A stretch of DNA of 25,067 nucleotides, taken from DATNPH01 sp036703315 (lineage in GTDB: Bacteria; Cyanobacteriota; Cyanobacteriia; Cyanobacteriales; Coleofasciculaceae). How positions within the stretch are numbered: the first letter of the stretch is position 1; the number at the start of each line of letters is the position of its first letter. The notes under the pieces were generated by a model. The model searched no databases and was not told the DNA's origin. It saw only the letters and a program-made list of their open reading frames with translations. The DNA lies in assembly GCA_036703315.1 (NCBI GenBank), contig DATNPH010000127.1, forward strand, positions 1-25,067, given 5' to 3'. Below, in pieces: positions 7,898 through 15,833 of the stretch. The translations under genes and the position numbers were made by a program.

Positions 7898-8802
7898 TTA
7901 CCAGTAGAGTGAATCCCCGATCGCATAAATTCCCGATTGCGCTTGAGGCGCTTGCTGCCAGAGGTCACGGATTTCATTGAGTATCGATTTGATAAATTTC
8001 ACGTTGGGTTGCTCCGTTGGTAGTTGCTGCTGTAGCTGCTGTTCACGCTGGTAGTAGTCTTCAAAGTCAATCTCTAGTTGTGCTGCTGTAGCCTCGAATT
8101 CTTGGAGTGATTCAACTTCGCTAAGGCTAGAGGCTATATCCCAAAAGCTGCCCTCATCTGGACTAGCTGACTCTCGAAGGAGTCGAAAAAATCCGACGTT
8201 TCCTGATGACGGCTTGCAGTTGCTTGGAGCAACGCAGTCTTGAGGAGGTTTTCATCCTCACCACTGGCTTGATTGTGGTCACTGATTAGCTTCATGAGGA
8301 TGTCGAGGCGCATCTGACGAAGCTTGGAGAGTGCCGTCTGGAGTTCTTGAGCCGTGCTGAATGTATCCTGAGCAACGTAGTTAAGAATTGCGGTTTTTGT
8401 TTCCAGATTCTCTTTGCCAAATTGCTCCTCAACCGCTTGCTGAATCTGTTGCTGAGTTACACCTAAGTCGGTACTAGGAGACTGAGAAAGGACAGAAGAC
8501 CGTGATGTAGCCAAGGTGGAATTAGAAGACTGTGCTGTGGGTTGTGCGGGGGTCATTGGCTCGACTTCCTGATGTTGTTGGATAGGAGTTGATTCTTCAG
8601 TGGTAGCCAGTTGATTCTCTGGCTCATGAGACGGCGCAAGGTATTGCTCTTCCAGTTGCTCGATAACAGAGAGAATCTCCTCATCTGTTGGGGATTCTGG
8701 CTCAACTACGACCTGTGTATAGACTTCACGTACCTGGGACTTAGAAACGCTGATTCCCTTACGGCTAGCGCGTGTCTGAAGGCGTTTGATGTACTTATCC
8801 AT
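7898..8802 (-). CDS. Operon protein with a -1 frameshift (programmed or mutational)
   Basis: Frame 0 runs from the ATG at 8802 to a TAG at 8134 (222 residues). The N-terminus is basic, then a Pro/Gln/Ser-rich linker, then helices. At 8191-8185 the minus strand reads T TTT TTC, a canonical slippery heptamer in register with frame 0. Shifting -1 there opens 95 further codons to a TAA at 7898, giving 301 residues. The extra part is protein-like (SPDEGSFWDIASS, FEDYYQREQQLQQQL, FIKSILNEIRDLWQQAPQ) and has no ATG, GTG or TTG start of its own upstream of its conserved-looking portion. Either both a short and a long product are made, or one base was lost or gained in the T run. An AGGAG overlapping the upstream stop provides the ribosome site. 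Function unknown. Confidence 0.6.
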
Positions 8803-8808
8803 GGTTGA

Positions 8809-9243
8809 TTAGGCTCCTAATTTGGTGGAATTTGTAATCTTGTAGATAAAAGCAGAAGTGAGAACGCGGGTAAGCTTTTCAGGAAAGTAAAGGCGTGATT
8901 TTCGAAACCCTCCAAGTGATTTGAACCAGCGAGAAATTGTTGCAGGATGAGGGCTAATTCCTTCCTTATTCAGGATTTCTAAAATCTCAGAACCTTTAAT
9001 TTTTGATGAGTTGATAGCCAGTAGCTTTTCGGCTTGCTGATAGCACTCGAATACTTGGAGGATTCCTACAGATGCTCTGGGGATTTCCTTACGGAGTTTG
9101 GCAAAAAACACCACAGTATCGGGGGTAACATCCATCCCTGAATCAGAAAGAGTTCGCTTCACTGATGACCAATGGCTATCACTGACTCGCTTTCTCAGAA
9201 ATGTTTCATAGGCTGTTCTGGCGTCCATTTTCTCCACTTGCAA
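8809..9243 (-). CDS. Putative helix-turn-helix DNA-binding protein, first gene of the backbone operon
   Basis: 144 residues. Residues about 82-115 (KIKGSEILEILNKEGISPHP, then TISRWFKSLGG) look like a helix-turn-helix with the recognition helix at ATISRWF. The N-terminal part is helical. The gene is first on the minus strand, next to a divergent region containing an inverted-repeat operator and direct repeats. It ends six bases before the next gene's ATG. It may bind plasmid DNA for partition or autoregulation. An internal ATG at codon 6 is an alternative start. Confidence 0.6.
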   Translation of the reverse strand: MQVEKMDARTAYETFLRKRVSDSHWSSVKRTLSDSGMDVTPDTVVFFAKLRKEIPRASVGILQVFECYQQAEKLLAINSSKIKGSEILEILNKEGISPHPATISRWFKSLGGFRKSRLYFPEKLTRVLTSAFIYKITNSTKLGA

Positions 9244-9292
9244 TACAAACTTTAGCTAACGTTTCTCTGCACAAAGGACTTGCACGGCTTAA

Positions 9293-9337
9293 TTGCGGAT
9301 GCGTGTTGAACGCTGATGCTTACTTTGCGGATGCGTG
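9293..9337 (+). repeat. Paired 13-bp direct repeats upstream of the backbone operon
   Basis: TTGCGGATGCGTG occurs exactly at 9293-9305 and 9325-9337, 32 bases apart, about three helical turns. The pair lies about 50-95 bases upstream of the first minus-strand gene. Iteron-like sites for partition, replication or regulation are possible; two copies are too few to decide. Confidence 0.6.
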
Positions 9338-9454
9338 AATGTGACCTTGTGAAGTACTTATATCCCGACTTCCTTGCACCTTACGCACTCTACAGAGCAT
9401 CAAGGGTTGTAGCGTTTTTTAGGTCGTGCAATCTTGTGCTGTTGTTGTTATAGT

Positions 9455-9494
9455 AGGTTATATACAACCTGAATGTCAACTGAATACAGGTTGT
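9455..9494. promoter_or_regulatory. Inverted-repeat operator between the divergent HTH and RHH genes
   Basis: ACAACCTG (9464-9471) and CAGGTTGT (9487-9494) are perfect inverted arms 15 bases apart. AGGTT (9455-9459) adds a third half-site facing AACCT. A -10-like TATAGT lies at 9450-9455. Spaced inverted AGGTTG half-sites in front of a ribbon-helix-helix gene suggest autoregulation by the protein at 9603. Confidence 0.6.
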
Positions 9495-9602
9495 TTAGAG
9501 GTGAAAACTATAAAAAAGAGATTTAACCCCTCAGCGTAGCGAGCTTTTGGAGGTAATGAAAAGATGAAATTCACCTTGTAACTCACCTATATATAAGAGA
9601 AG

Positions 9603-9836
9603 ATGGAAGAAGCAAATAACCCAAAACACACCGGAACAATGCAGGTAAGCGTAAATATATCGGACGAAGAATACAAACTACTCACAGAGATAGCAGAAGT
9701 AACAGGTAGATCAAATTCAGCACTTGCAGGTGAGTGGATTAAACGAGGGATCTATGAAGAGATCCAGAATCTCTCAAAAGTAGATGAATGGAGACGCAAG
9801 CGCTTACCGCAAGAAAAACCAAAGAGTAAAGACTAA
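9603..9836 (+). CDS. Ribbon-helix-helix (CopG/Arc-type) transcriptional regulator
   Basis: 77 residues. TMQVSVNISDEEYKLLTEIA, then GRSNSALAGEWIKRGI, is the strand-helix-helix pattern of RHH repressors, with the DNA-contacting strand at about MQVSVNI (13-19). Such proteins dimerise and bind short inverted half-sites; the operator at 9455-9494 upstream is a likely target. It may control its own operon and the divergent backbone operon, and perhaps copy number. A 5-codon open frame (MKFTL) with a strong GGAGG lies about 40 bases upstream and could be a leader. The following small gene starts 10 bases after its stop. Confidence 0.8.
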   Translation: MEEANNPKHTGTMQVSVNISDEEYKLLTEIAEVTGRSNSALAGEWIKRGIYEEIQNLSKVDEWRRKRLPQEKPKSKD

Positions 9837-9846
9837 GGCGATCGCC

Positions 9847-10035
9847 ATGCCAACAACAAAAATCCACCTACTCACAATCACTCGGATGGGAATCCTGATT
9901 GTTTACCATAATCGCCTTTGGCAATTCCGAGTACTTAGCTCTGATGGAGCAATTTATGGGCACACTAGCCGGTACTATACCTCTGAAGCGGCTGAGAAGG
10001 CGGGTCGAGAGTGGGTCGGGGCGGAAAAAAGATAA
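9847..10035 (+). CDS. Small hypothetical protein downstream of the RHH regulator
   Basis: 62 residues from the ATG at 9847. An upstream ATG at 9784 overlaps the RHH gene and would add 21 poorly composed residues. Strand-rich, with TKIHLLTITRMGILIVYHNR and the C-terminal helix SEAAEKAGREWVG. It is probably co-transcribed with the RHH gene. An antitoxin-toxin pairing is conceivable because RHH genes often have small partners, but no toxin motif is visible. Confidence 0.55.
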   Translation: MPTTKIHLLTITRMGILIVYHNRLWQFRVLSSDGAIYGHTSRYYTSEAAEKAGREWVGAEKR

Positions 10036-10104
10036 TTGAATTTCTCCGGCATCAGGGTTATTATTTCTTAGGTTATGTTTGCGGATTTCTCAGATAGTTT
10101 TGCC

Positions 10105-10129
10105 TATCTGTCTAACCGTTAGACAGATA
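10105..10129. repeat. 17-bp palindrome, copy 2, extended to 25 bp
   Basis: The core TGTCTAACCGTTAGACA is at 10109-10125 and perfect symmetry reaches 10105-10129 (arms TATCTGTCTAAC and GTTAGACAGATA, centre C). It lies 70 bases after the stop of the small gene at 10035. Flanks TTTTGCC and AACCAAAA are near-symmetric too. Confidence 0.85.
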
Positions 10130-10548
10130 ACCAAAAAAGCTAAGCCCAAGCTTTGAATGGGATGCCAGACCGAAAGGAACGGATGCCCGAAAGGGATGCC
10201 AGAGGACAATTCCATACATTCAAACCTCCAACGCATACATCCTGGGGCAATTTATGTTTTTAAATTTTGCAAAGCTACTTCGAGCCAAGATCTCGACGCT
10301 ACTGAAATCCAGCAGCAAGTTTTTTTTTACAACAAATAAAAACGGTTGATTCCTCTAAATCCTGCTCGAACAAGCGCTTCGCAGGCGCTTACAGGATCTG
10401 CGAAACCAACCGCAATCCTTACATTTATCATTCCTCAGCCTAGCATTTCTAAAAATTTCGGGCATTCTAGCATGGCTGTTTTTGGTCAAGGCTTGGTGAG
10501 GGAGTAGGGCAGGAAGAAGGAGGATGCAGCCACTATTGGAGCATCCAT
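10130..10548. other. Region upstream of the replication genes
   Basis: No strong gene. GGGATGCCAGA and similar GATGCC words recur between 10159 and 10205, a T8 run is near 10320, and AAGCGC/GCGCTT form a hairpin at about 10375-10393. A minus-strand open frame (10355-10639) has CxC/CxxC pairs, but it overlaps the gene at 10549 and reads through repetitive-looking sequence. The plasmid origin may be in this region, next to the CyRepA1 gene, but I see no clear iterons. Confidence 0.4.
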
Positions 10549-10770
10549 ATGAAAAATACTCTGATAATTTTCCCACAATCCCGCAGGAGCTACAATAACA
10601 ATAATCATTCTCATCCAATAAAATTAGACCCGAAGCCACAGATCGAGAGCATTCCAGGTGTTTCGCTCAAGCGACGCGATCGATACAGGGTAACTCTTGG
10701 GGATGAGATTTTGGGTGATCGGCTCGATATTGATCAAGCCCTTGAGTTAGCGAAAGGAGGGAAAGCATGA
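10549..10770 (+). CDS. Small protein translationally coupled to CyRepA1
   Basis: 73 residues. The C-terminal part (GVSLKRRDRYRVTLGDEILG, then IDQALELAKGGKA) looks like a genuine compact domain; the first 25 residues are low-complexity (NNNNHSH). Its TGA overlaps the CyRepA1 ATG as ATGA, a standard coupling signal, so it probably sets Rep translation. The ATG at 10549 has no good ribosome site. A purine-rich AGGAAGAAGGAGG precedes another ATG at 10524, which opens a 24-codon frame (MQPLLEHPYEKYSDNF...) in a different phase and could be a leader peptide. Confidence 0.55.
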   Translation: MKNTLIIFPQSRRSYNNNNHSHPIKLDPKPQIESIPGVSLKRRDRYRVTLGDEILGDRLDIDQALELAKGGKA

Positions 10771-13700
10771 ATCGCCCTCCTCACATCGATCAAAATTTTT
10801 GGTATGAACTTACTCAAGGGAGTGCGATCGCCCCAGAACTGGCAGCGCTTAATACCAGATTCATCCAGGGGGATGAGAGCTATGAGGTCTTGCTCTATGC
10901 CAAGCCGGAGAAGGAAATCAGACGCAATGATGGAAGGTTGCGTGATTATTGGCTCAACAGATATCGAGATCTAGCAGAAGCAGGAGGACTATACTTCACC
11001 GGACTCGATCCTCAACAGAACTGGGAGCCGATGGAATGGGGACGCTTTAAGCCAGTTGCACCACGGCTCGACAAGGAAGGTAAGCCCCAAAAATATGAAA
11101 GCCCTTTAAGACCCGCTAGCAACCGTGTCTCTTACTTCCGAGTCAGTTTGGAGAGCTGGGAACTGGTAGCGACCCGCTACAACGTACCGATGCCGGAAGA
11201 TGTCATCACGACGGCAGCGGGGGAAGCGATAGGCTTTTGGAGTTGGGTTGTGAATCACCCTCAAATTCCTATCATCCTCTGCGAAGGGGAGAAGAAAGCC
11301 CTCTGTCTGCTCAGCTTGGGGTTTGCAGCTATTGCCCTGCCTGGTATCTGGGGCGGTCGGGTCGGGCAAGCGTTCTTAGAAAAGCTTCACCCAGATTTGA
11401 TGCCAGTAGCCCAGAAAGGGCGTAGGTTCATCATCTTGTTCGATTACGAATCACGGGACAAGGTTAGGTGGGAGATCTTTAAGGCTACCCGTCGAACAGG
11501 TCAATGTATTGTCAATGCTGGATGCCTCTGTGAGGTCACTGTCCTGCCAGGGGCGGAAAAAGGGATCGATGATTGGGTAGTTGCTCAAGGGGCGAAAGCC
11601 AACCAGGCTGTAACTGCCCTGATTGACGATGCTCTAACGCTCAAGGAGTATGAGCGATTGTTCTTCATTCCGATCCGGGGACTCAGGAAGTACAAGCCTA
11701 ATGTCAAGGTTAATGTCCCAAAACTGGGTCATGCAATCAAAAGCCTGCCTGCCTCTGGTCTGGTGTGCCTGCTCTCTGACATGGCAACGGGTAAGACCTG
11801 GTTAGGCGAGAAATATCGGAGCGATCATCCAGAGGAGCGCTTCCTTAATAATGGTCACAGGGTCAACTTGTTAAAAAATCTGGCAAAACGACTTCAGACC
11901 CAGATGTATTCTGCCGTCAACACTGGTGATTTAGGGAGAGCGAAAGCTTTATCCATCACCATCGACAGTCTCCACAAACTGGCGAACAACCTACAAGGCT
12001 ATGGCTGTCTTTTTATCGATGAGGCAGCACAGTATCTCGCTCACCTATTGCGCTCCAAGACTTGCAAAAAGTTCCGAGCCGAAATTTTAGAGACACTGGA
12101 ATATCTGGTTAGGAATTCCAAGTTGGTAGTCTTGGCAGATGCTCACCTGGATGACGTGACAATCAACTTCTTTAGGGCAATGCGTCCTGATGGCGAAGAA
12201 CCCTTTATCATCCAGAACGACTGGAAGAGCGGTGGGCGTGAAGTACATTGGTATGAGGGCAGCAATAGCAGCGCTCTTGTAGCAGCGATTCACGCAGCTT
12301 TGGTAGAAGGGAAGAAAATTATCGCCGTCTCGGATTCCAAGCGTTTCGTCAAGAAACTGGAACGGAGCCTACAACAATCGTTCAACCAGGTAGAACTGAA
12401 ATCGCTCGAAGAGTTGATTGATGAGGAGCAAAATCCGGAAGAGAGCAATAAACTCAGAATTTGGGCGTTAACGTCAGAAAACTCAGGGAGCGAGGAGAAC
12501 GTAGCTCTAATTGAAGATATAACCAATTCAGTCAAATTGTTCGACGTTCTCATCACAAGTCCCACATTGGGAACGGGCGTGGATATCTGCGGCGGTGAAG
12601 GAGAGCATCACTTCGACGCCATCTTTGGAGCATTCCATGCGGTTAGTCAAGCGGCAACGGATTGCGCTCAACAGCTTTGGAGGTATCGTCCCAACGTCCC
12701 CATGCATGTATGGGCGGCTCCCCGACCTCCATTTGGATATAGCGAATGTAATCCCCGGAAGATCAAGGAGCAGATTCTAGCCAAAAATGAGATGACCGCT
12801 TTCCTCATCCGGATCGACCGCGAGACTGGCAAGAGGGGAGCTGAGAAGGACTGGGCGCTTGATGCCTACTGTCAAATTGAGGCAAAACGTAACCGCTCAA
12901 TTAACAATCTCCGTCAAGACCTGCGCTCTCTCTTAGAGGAGATGGGCAATACCATCGTTCCGATGGGCGACAAGGCAAGTGCAAAAGCCAAGTCCTGGAT
13001 GAAGGCGGCAGGAGAGGCGATCGACGAGGAGCATTGTTTAGCCGTCGCTAACGCTAAGGACATCGATAAGCGAATTTTCGAGAGCCGCCAATCGCAGGAC
13101 TACCTAAGCCCGGAGAAATTCCTTGAATGCGAGAAGTACCGCATCCGGGACACATACGGGATGGAGGTCACACCCGAATTGGTCAAAAAGGACGACGGAG
13201 GGAAATATATCCGCAAACTCACCAATCTTGAGGTGCTTCTAGCAGATCCAGGGGAAGTCGTGATCGATGCAAAAGGACGAGAGTATATCACTCCACCTCA
13301 GATTGTTGTGGAAGCTGATCAGAGCGATCGGGAGAATCTCCCCATATGTACTGATTGGAGAAATCAATCTACTCCTTGGCTGATGCGACAAAAACTGGGA
13401 TTGAGAGAGTTGATAGTCGAACTCGTAGATGGGCTTGAATACACCGACAACACGCCACTAGTTGAAACGGTAGGGGAACGATCGCGGAAAAATGCGGCTC
13501 ACGTTAAAGCCCTACTTGGACGGACGATCGCACCTGATGCCAGTAACTGCAAAATCGTAGGGGAGTTCCTGGAACAACTAGGTCTCGTGACCCAATCGCG
13601 GCGATTAGGCTCAAGGGACGATCGCCAGTATCACTATCGGCTAAAAGCAGAAGACCTGAACTTCGCTATGCAAGTAATTGAATACCGCCAGCGCAAACGA

Positions 13701-14072
13701 GACGAACGGGAACGAAAACGAGAGGAGGAACGGGAGCGGCAACAGCAGTACTCGGCTGCAATACAGTCTGTATGGGGAGTTCAGCCCGTGTCCACACCCC
13801 CCGAAAATGATGGGGAATTAGAAAAATTGGGGGGTGTGGACACGACCTCAGAACAGGTACAAACACTTACTGAAGATTGGAGAGACAACCTCAAAATTTA
13901 TGGAGAGATGTTGGCTGAAGCAATTGAGTACGGGGTAGAAGCGGTTGAAGCTATCCTCAAGCCCTGGTCATCCGAGGAAAGATGGGGGGCATTCTTAGAA
14001 ATCGAGACTCTGGCTCCGGAAAAAATGGAACAACTGGCACAAATTTGTCCAGCTTGGTTTGAGTGCATTTAG
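10767..14072 (+). CDS. Plasmid replication protein, CyRepA1 type (DUF3854 plus helicase-like domain)
   Basis: 1101 residues. The N-terminal third matches the DUF3854/TOPRIM-like domain of cyanobacterial plasmid replication proteins: LCEGEKKALCLLSLGF at 171-186 with catalytic-type E173, and LFDYESRDK at 224-232 supplying the acidic pair. A P-loop domain follows: SDMATGKTWLG (Walker A-like, K343) and FIDEA at 416-420 (Walker B-like). About residues 985-1010 form a very basic, charged helix rich in RKRDERERKREEE. The family is thought to initiate and prime replication of small cyanobacterial plasmids. In a hairpin-ended plasmid, replication would start internally here and finish by resolution of joined telomeres. 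Its ATG overlaps the upstream stop. Five GATCGC-type sites show long residence in the host. Confidence 0.85.
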   Translation: MNRPPHIDQNFWYELTQGSAIAPELAALNTRFIQGDESYEVLLYAKPEKEIRRNDGRLRDYWLNRYRDLAEAGGLYFTGLDPQQNWEPMEWGRFKPVAPRLDKEGKPQKYESPLRPASNRVSYFRVSLESWELVATRYNVPMPEDVITTAAGEAIGFWSWVVNHPQIPIILCEGEKKALCLLSLGFAAIALPGIWGGRVGQAFLEKLHPDLMPVAQKGRRFIILFDYESRDKVRWEIFKATRRTGQCIVNAGCLCEVTVLPGAEKGIDDWVVAQGAKANQAVTALIDDALTLKEYERLFFIPIRGLRKYKPNVKVNVPKLGHAIKSLPASGLVCLLSDMATGKTWLGEKYRSDHPEERFLNNGHRVNLLKNLAKRLQTQMYSAVNTGDLGRAKALSITIDSLHKLANNLQGYGCLFIDEAAQYLAHLLRSKTCKKFRAEILETLEYLVRNSKLVVLADAHLDDVTINFFRAMRPDGEEPFIIQNDWKSGGREVHWYEGSNSSALVAAIHAALVEGKKIIAVSDSKRFVKKLERSLQQSFNQVELKSLEELIDEEQNPEESNKLRIWALTSENSGSEENVALIEDITNSVKLFDVLITSPTLGTGVDICGGEGEHHFDAIFGAFHAVSQAATDCAQQLWRYRPNVPMHVWAAPRPPFGYSECNPRKIKEQILAKNEMTAFLIRIDRETGKRGAEKDWALDAYCQIEAKRNRSINNLRQDLRSLLEEMGNTIVPMGDKASAKAKSWMKAAGEAIDEEHCLAVANAKDIDKRIFESRQSQDYLSPEKFLECEKYRIRDTYGMEVTPELVKKDDGGKYIRKLTNLEVLLADPGEVVIDAKGREYITPPQIVVEADQSDRENLPICTDWRNQSTPWLMRQKLGLRELIVELVDGLEYTDNTPLVETVGERSRKNAAHVKALLGRTIAPDASNCKIVGEFLEQLGLVTQSRRLGSRDDRQYHYRLKAEDLNFAMQVIEYRQRKRDERERKREEERERQQQYSAAIQSVWGVQPVSTPPENDGELEKLGGVDTTSEQVQTLTEDWRDNLKIYGEMLAEAIEYGVEAVEAILKPWSSEERWGAFLEIETLAPEKMEQLAQICPAWFECI

Positions 14073-14137
14073 TTATCGCTAAATCAAGGAAGCGGAACAC
14101 GAAACTGACCCCATGCTAATTGTTGAATATTAAAATT

Positions 14138-14659
14138 ATGGACTATCTACTCGATTTGAAACGTCAGGTGATTTTGGGAGAAGAACGGTTGGAGCGCACC
14201 AGGCTGAGGCTCGATGAACTCCAGCAGCAGCTACAGCGAGAGCGAGAACAGCGGCTTGCTGATGAGGAGCGATCGCACCAAGCACAAATAGAAAATCAGC
14301 TTCTGGGTCAAATTGCTAAGCATTGTGTGTCTGGAGCAGAGCAACATCTTCTCACCTTGCTGAAAGCTGAGGATCTTTTGGAAGTTGAGGGCGATCGCAT
14401 TTCAGTTAAGGTGAAAAATCAATACGGTCTGCCGGAAACTGTCTCGCTGCAAGTAGGTCTGCCTCGGCTAATCCAACAGCAGTTTTCACATTTTGTGGTT
14501 GAGCAGGAAGATGCGATCGCCCCTAATGGAATTGCTAGCGCCCAGAAAGAGTCATCTTCCCCAAGAGCTGAAGAAATTGCTGAGATGACCGACGAAGAGC
14601 TTTTGCAGGTGATGGAAAGTCCCCAAAAGTTGGCAGAACTATGCGAAGACTTTCGATGA
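14138..14659 (+). CDS. Coiled-coil protein downstream of CyRepA1
   Basis: 173 residues from the ATG at 14138 (a TTG at 14120 is possible). Residues about 5-55 are a charged coiled coil (ERLERTRLRLDELQQQLQRE). A mixed region follows, then an acidic tail with MTDEELLQVMESPQKLAEL. It contains three HIP1 sites, the highest density in the window, so it is an old resident. The last codons and the TGA stop come from a fragment shared with the ASCH gene (see 14652-14674), so the natural C-terminus may be altered. It may be a replication accessory protein by position. Confidence 0.65.
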   Translation: MDYLLDLKRQVILGEERLERTRLRLDELQQQLQREREQRLADEERSHQAQIENQLLGQIAKHCVSGAEQHLLTLLKAEDLLEVEGDRISVKVKNQYGLPETVSLQVGLPRLIQQQFSHFVVEQEDAIAPNGIASAQKESSSPRAEEIAEMTDEELLQVMESPQKLAELCEDFR

Positions 14660-14674
14660 GCCAATCCTGGATGT
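14652..14674 (+). pseudogene. Fragment of the ASCH gene joined to the coiled-coil gene
   Basis: Twenty-three bases here, running from TTCGATGAGCC to CCTGGATGT, recur exactly at 15538-15560 inside the ASCH gene, where they encode FDEPILDV. In both places an ACCCGCTAATTTTTTTCC block and the 17-bp palindrome follow, immediately here and about 100 bases later there. The best reading is an internally deleted copy of the ASCH 3' end plus its downstream repeat. Confidence 0.7.
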
Positions 14675-14679
14675 TACCC

Positions 14680-14760
14680 GCTAATTTTTTTCCTATCTGT
14701 CTAACCGTTAGACACAGCAGATAGCGCAATCGGTAACAATCTGCTGTAAATAGTAGCGGT
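14680..14760 (+). repeat. Subterminal-type repeat with 17-bp palindrome, copy 3
   Basis: The palindrome (centre C) is at 14698-14714, preceded by a T7 tract and CCTATC. CAGCAGAT (14714-14721) then pairs with ATCTGCTG at about 14739-14746, followed by TAAATAGTAGC. The same order of blocks occurs at both plasmid ends, at 15667 and at 19762. Confidence 0.75.
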
Positions 14761-14838
14761 TTGCGCTCGTCCCGAATGTTTCTCAATGGTGCTCCTCCTG
14801 ACGAAACAAAGTCCATGTTTGGAATCTCTCCCCTCCCT

Positions 14839-14873
14839 GGAGTACCTTCCCAGCTAATCCGGGAAGGTACTCC
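14839..14873. terminator. Strong perfect hairpin
   Basis: GGAGTACCTTCCC (14839-14851) pairs perfectly with GGGAAGGTACTCC (14861-14873), a 13-bp stem with a 9-base loop. No T run follows, only ATTTATG, so it may be a factor-assisted terminator for the Rep operon or a structural site. Confidence 0.55.
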
Positions 14874-15095
14874 ATTTATGAAGCCAGATTTTAGCTCAAG
14901 CCGTCTGGTACGAGTTCGGTTAAGTTAATTGTTTCCTTGATTCCTGGCTTTCCACGCTTCCTATTACTTTCGATAAATTGATTTAAAACTAAATTATTAG
15001 TTGCTGCTGGTTTATAGAAGCTGAAAATAGATTTAAAAATCGCCAAAACCCTCTCTCTGTAAGCCTTTCAGAATTTTCAATTATTTGATAAAATG

Positions 15096-15143
15096 CAGCA
15101 AGGCATTGCAGGAAGCCCTGAGAAGCCCTGCAATGCCTTGCTG
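15096..15143 (+). promoter_or_regulatory. 17-bp stem-loop immediately upstream of the ASCH gene
   Basis: CAGCAAGGCATTGCAGG (15096-15112) pairs perfectly with CCTGCAATGCCTTGCTG (15127-15143) around a 14-base loop, followed by TTTTGT. TTGATAAAATG directly before it resembles a -10 region. It could be an intrinsic terminator/attenuator or a leader structure controlling the ASCH gene 15 bases downstream. Confidence 0.6.
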
Positions 15144-15158
15144 TTTTGTACTCGAATT

Positions 15159-15653
15159 ATGAATATTTTATCGAAAAACGCCTCCCTACGAGCCTTGAGC
15201 GTTGCCGGAGCCTTTCCCTGGCTTCTCGCTTCGGGTAAGAAGCCAATCGAGCTGAGGAGCTGGGGGGAAAGGAAGCACCGCAACATCACGTTGCTTCACT
15301 CTTCCTCAAGTTCCTACTACGAGGCTTCCTTCGTACAGCATCGTGTTAGCCGCCAGCAATGTCCTAAGTTTGCCTTCATCGGGGCAGCTACCCTCGTTGA
15401 TGTAGTTTGCTATGATTCCCGCCAGAAATGGGAAAGAGACATAGACAAGCACCTCTGGGATGAGGATTACGACGTTGTTCTAGGTTTTTACGGGGATCGC
15501 CCTCCCTATGGTCACGTCTTCGACAATCCAGTTTTGTTCGATGAGCCAATCCTGGATGTACCTGGAGCCTACGGCTACTGGCAACCGAAAAACGATCGTC
15601 AAAAGAAGGGATTTGAGCAAGCAATGAAGCTGCTAGTGGCGATCACCCGCTAA
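15159..15653 (+). CDS. ASCH-domain protein
   Basis: 164 residues from the ATG at 15159. An in-frame ATG at 15093 exists, but translation from it would run through the 17-bp hairpin, so I prefer the later start. RALSVAGAFPWLLASGKKPI followed by ELRSW is the ASCH signature G-x-K-x-x-E-x-R (G26, K27, E31, R33), and FAFIGAATLVDVV is the following strand. ASCH proteins have a PUA-like fold and bind RNA or modified nucleosides; some act as small ribonucleases or amidohydrolases. It ends one base before a subterminal-type repeat, and part of its 3' end is duplicated at 14652. Confidence 0.7.
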   Translation: MNILSKNASLRALSVAGAFPWLLASGKKPIELRSWGERKHRNITLLHSSSSSYYEASFVQHRVSRQQCPKFAFIGAATLVDVVCYDSRQKWERDIDKHLWDEDYDVVLGFYGDRPPYGHVFDNPVLFDEPILDVPGAYGYWQPKNDRQKKGFEQAMKLLVAITR

Positions 15654-15715
15654 TTTTTTTCCTATCTGTCTAACGGTTAGACACAGCAGAGAGCGCAAGT
15701 AGTAACAATCTGCTG
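15637..15715 (+). repeat. Subterminal-type repeat with 17-bp palindrome, copy 4
   Basis: The palindrome with centre G is at 15667-15683. CTAGTGGCGATC and CCCGCTAATTTTTTTCC precede it; CAGCAGAGAGCGC and AACAATCTGCTGCAAG follow. The leading block overlaps the end of the ASCH gene and recurs at 15759, so two units stand in direct tandem about 125 bases apart. Confidence 0.75.
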
Positions 15716-15779
15716 CAAGAATAGAGGTTAGCACTGGGGATGTGGCAGTGAGTTGTGCTAGTGGCGATCGCCCGCTAAT

Positions 15780-15820
15780 TTTTTTCCTATCTGTCTAACC
15801 GTTAGACAGATAGGAAAAAA
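15780..15820. repeat. Perfect 41-bp palindrome (17-bp core, copy 5) upstream of the resolvase
   Basis: Left arm 15780-15799 (T6, CCTATC, TGTCTAAC), centre C at 15800, right arm 15801-15820 (GTTAGACA, GATAGG, A6). All 20 arm positions pair. It is the longest and only fully symmetric copy and lies about 100 bases before the intact resolvase start. The T tract is on the 5' side on both strands, so it is not an intrinsic terminator. It could be a resolvase-related binding site, a cruciform or a protein-bound boundary element. Confidence 0.85.
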
Positions 15821-15833
15821 GTCTTCCAGTAAA

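Noticed and set aside
9408..9434. Terminator (CTACA...TGTAG then T6)
   Set aside because: The stem is only five base pairs and no plus-strand gene ends nearby.
9603..10035. Toxin-antitoxin pair
   Set aside because: The first gene fits an RHH antitoxin or repressor, but the second shows no RelE/ParE, PIN or MazF features, so I leave it as hypothetical.
10355..10639. Minus-strand 94-codon frame with CxC/CxxC cysteine pairs, zinc-ribbon-like
   Set aside because: It overlaps the small gene coupled to CyRepA1, its second half reads like repetitive sequence, and no ribosome site precedes it. Only its first 35 residues look protein-like.
15780..15820. 41-bp palindrome as an intrinsic terminator
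   Set aside because: The T tract precedes and the A tract follows the stem on both strands, the opposite of an intrinsic terminator.
15780..15820. 41-bp palindrome as the resolvase's telomere substrate
   Set aside because: It has a single-base odd centre, whereas a replicated hairpin telomere should be an even perfect palindrome, and the window ends do not carry it at the tip. Kept as a possible binding site only.
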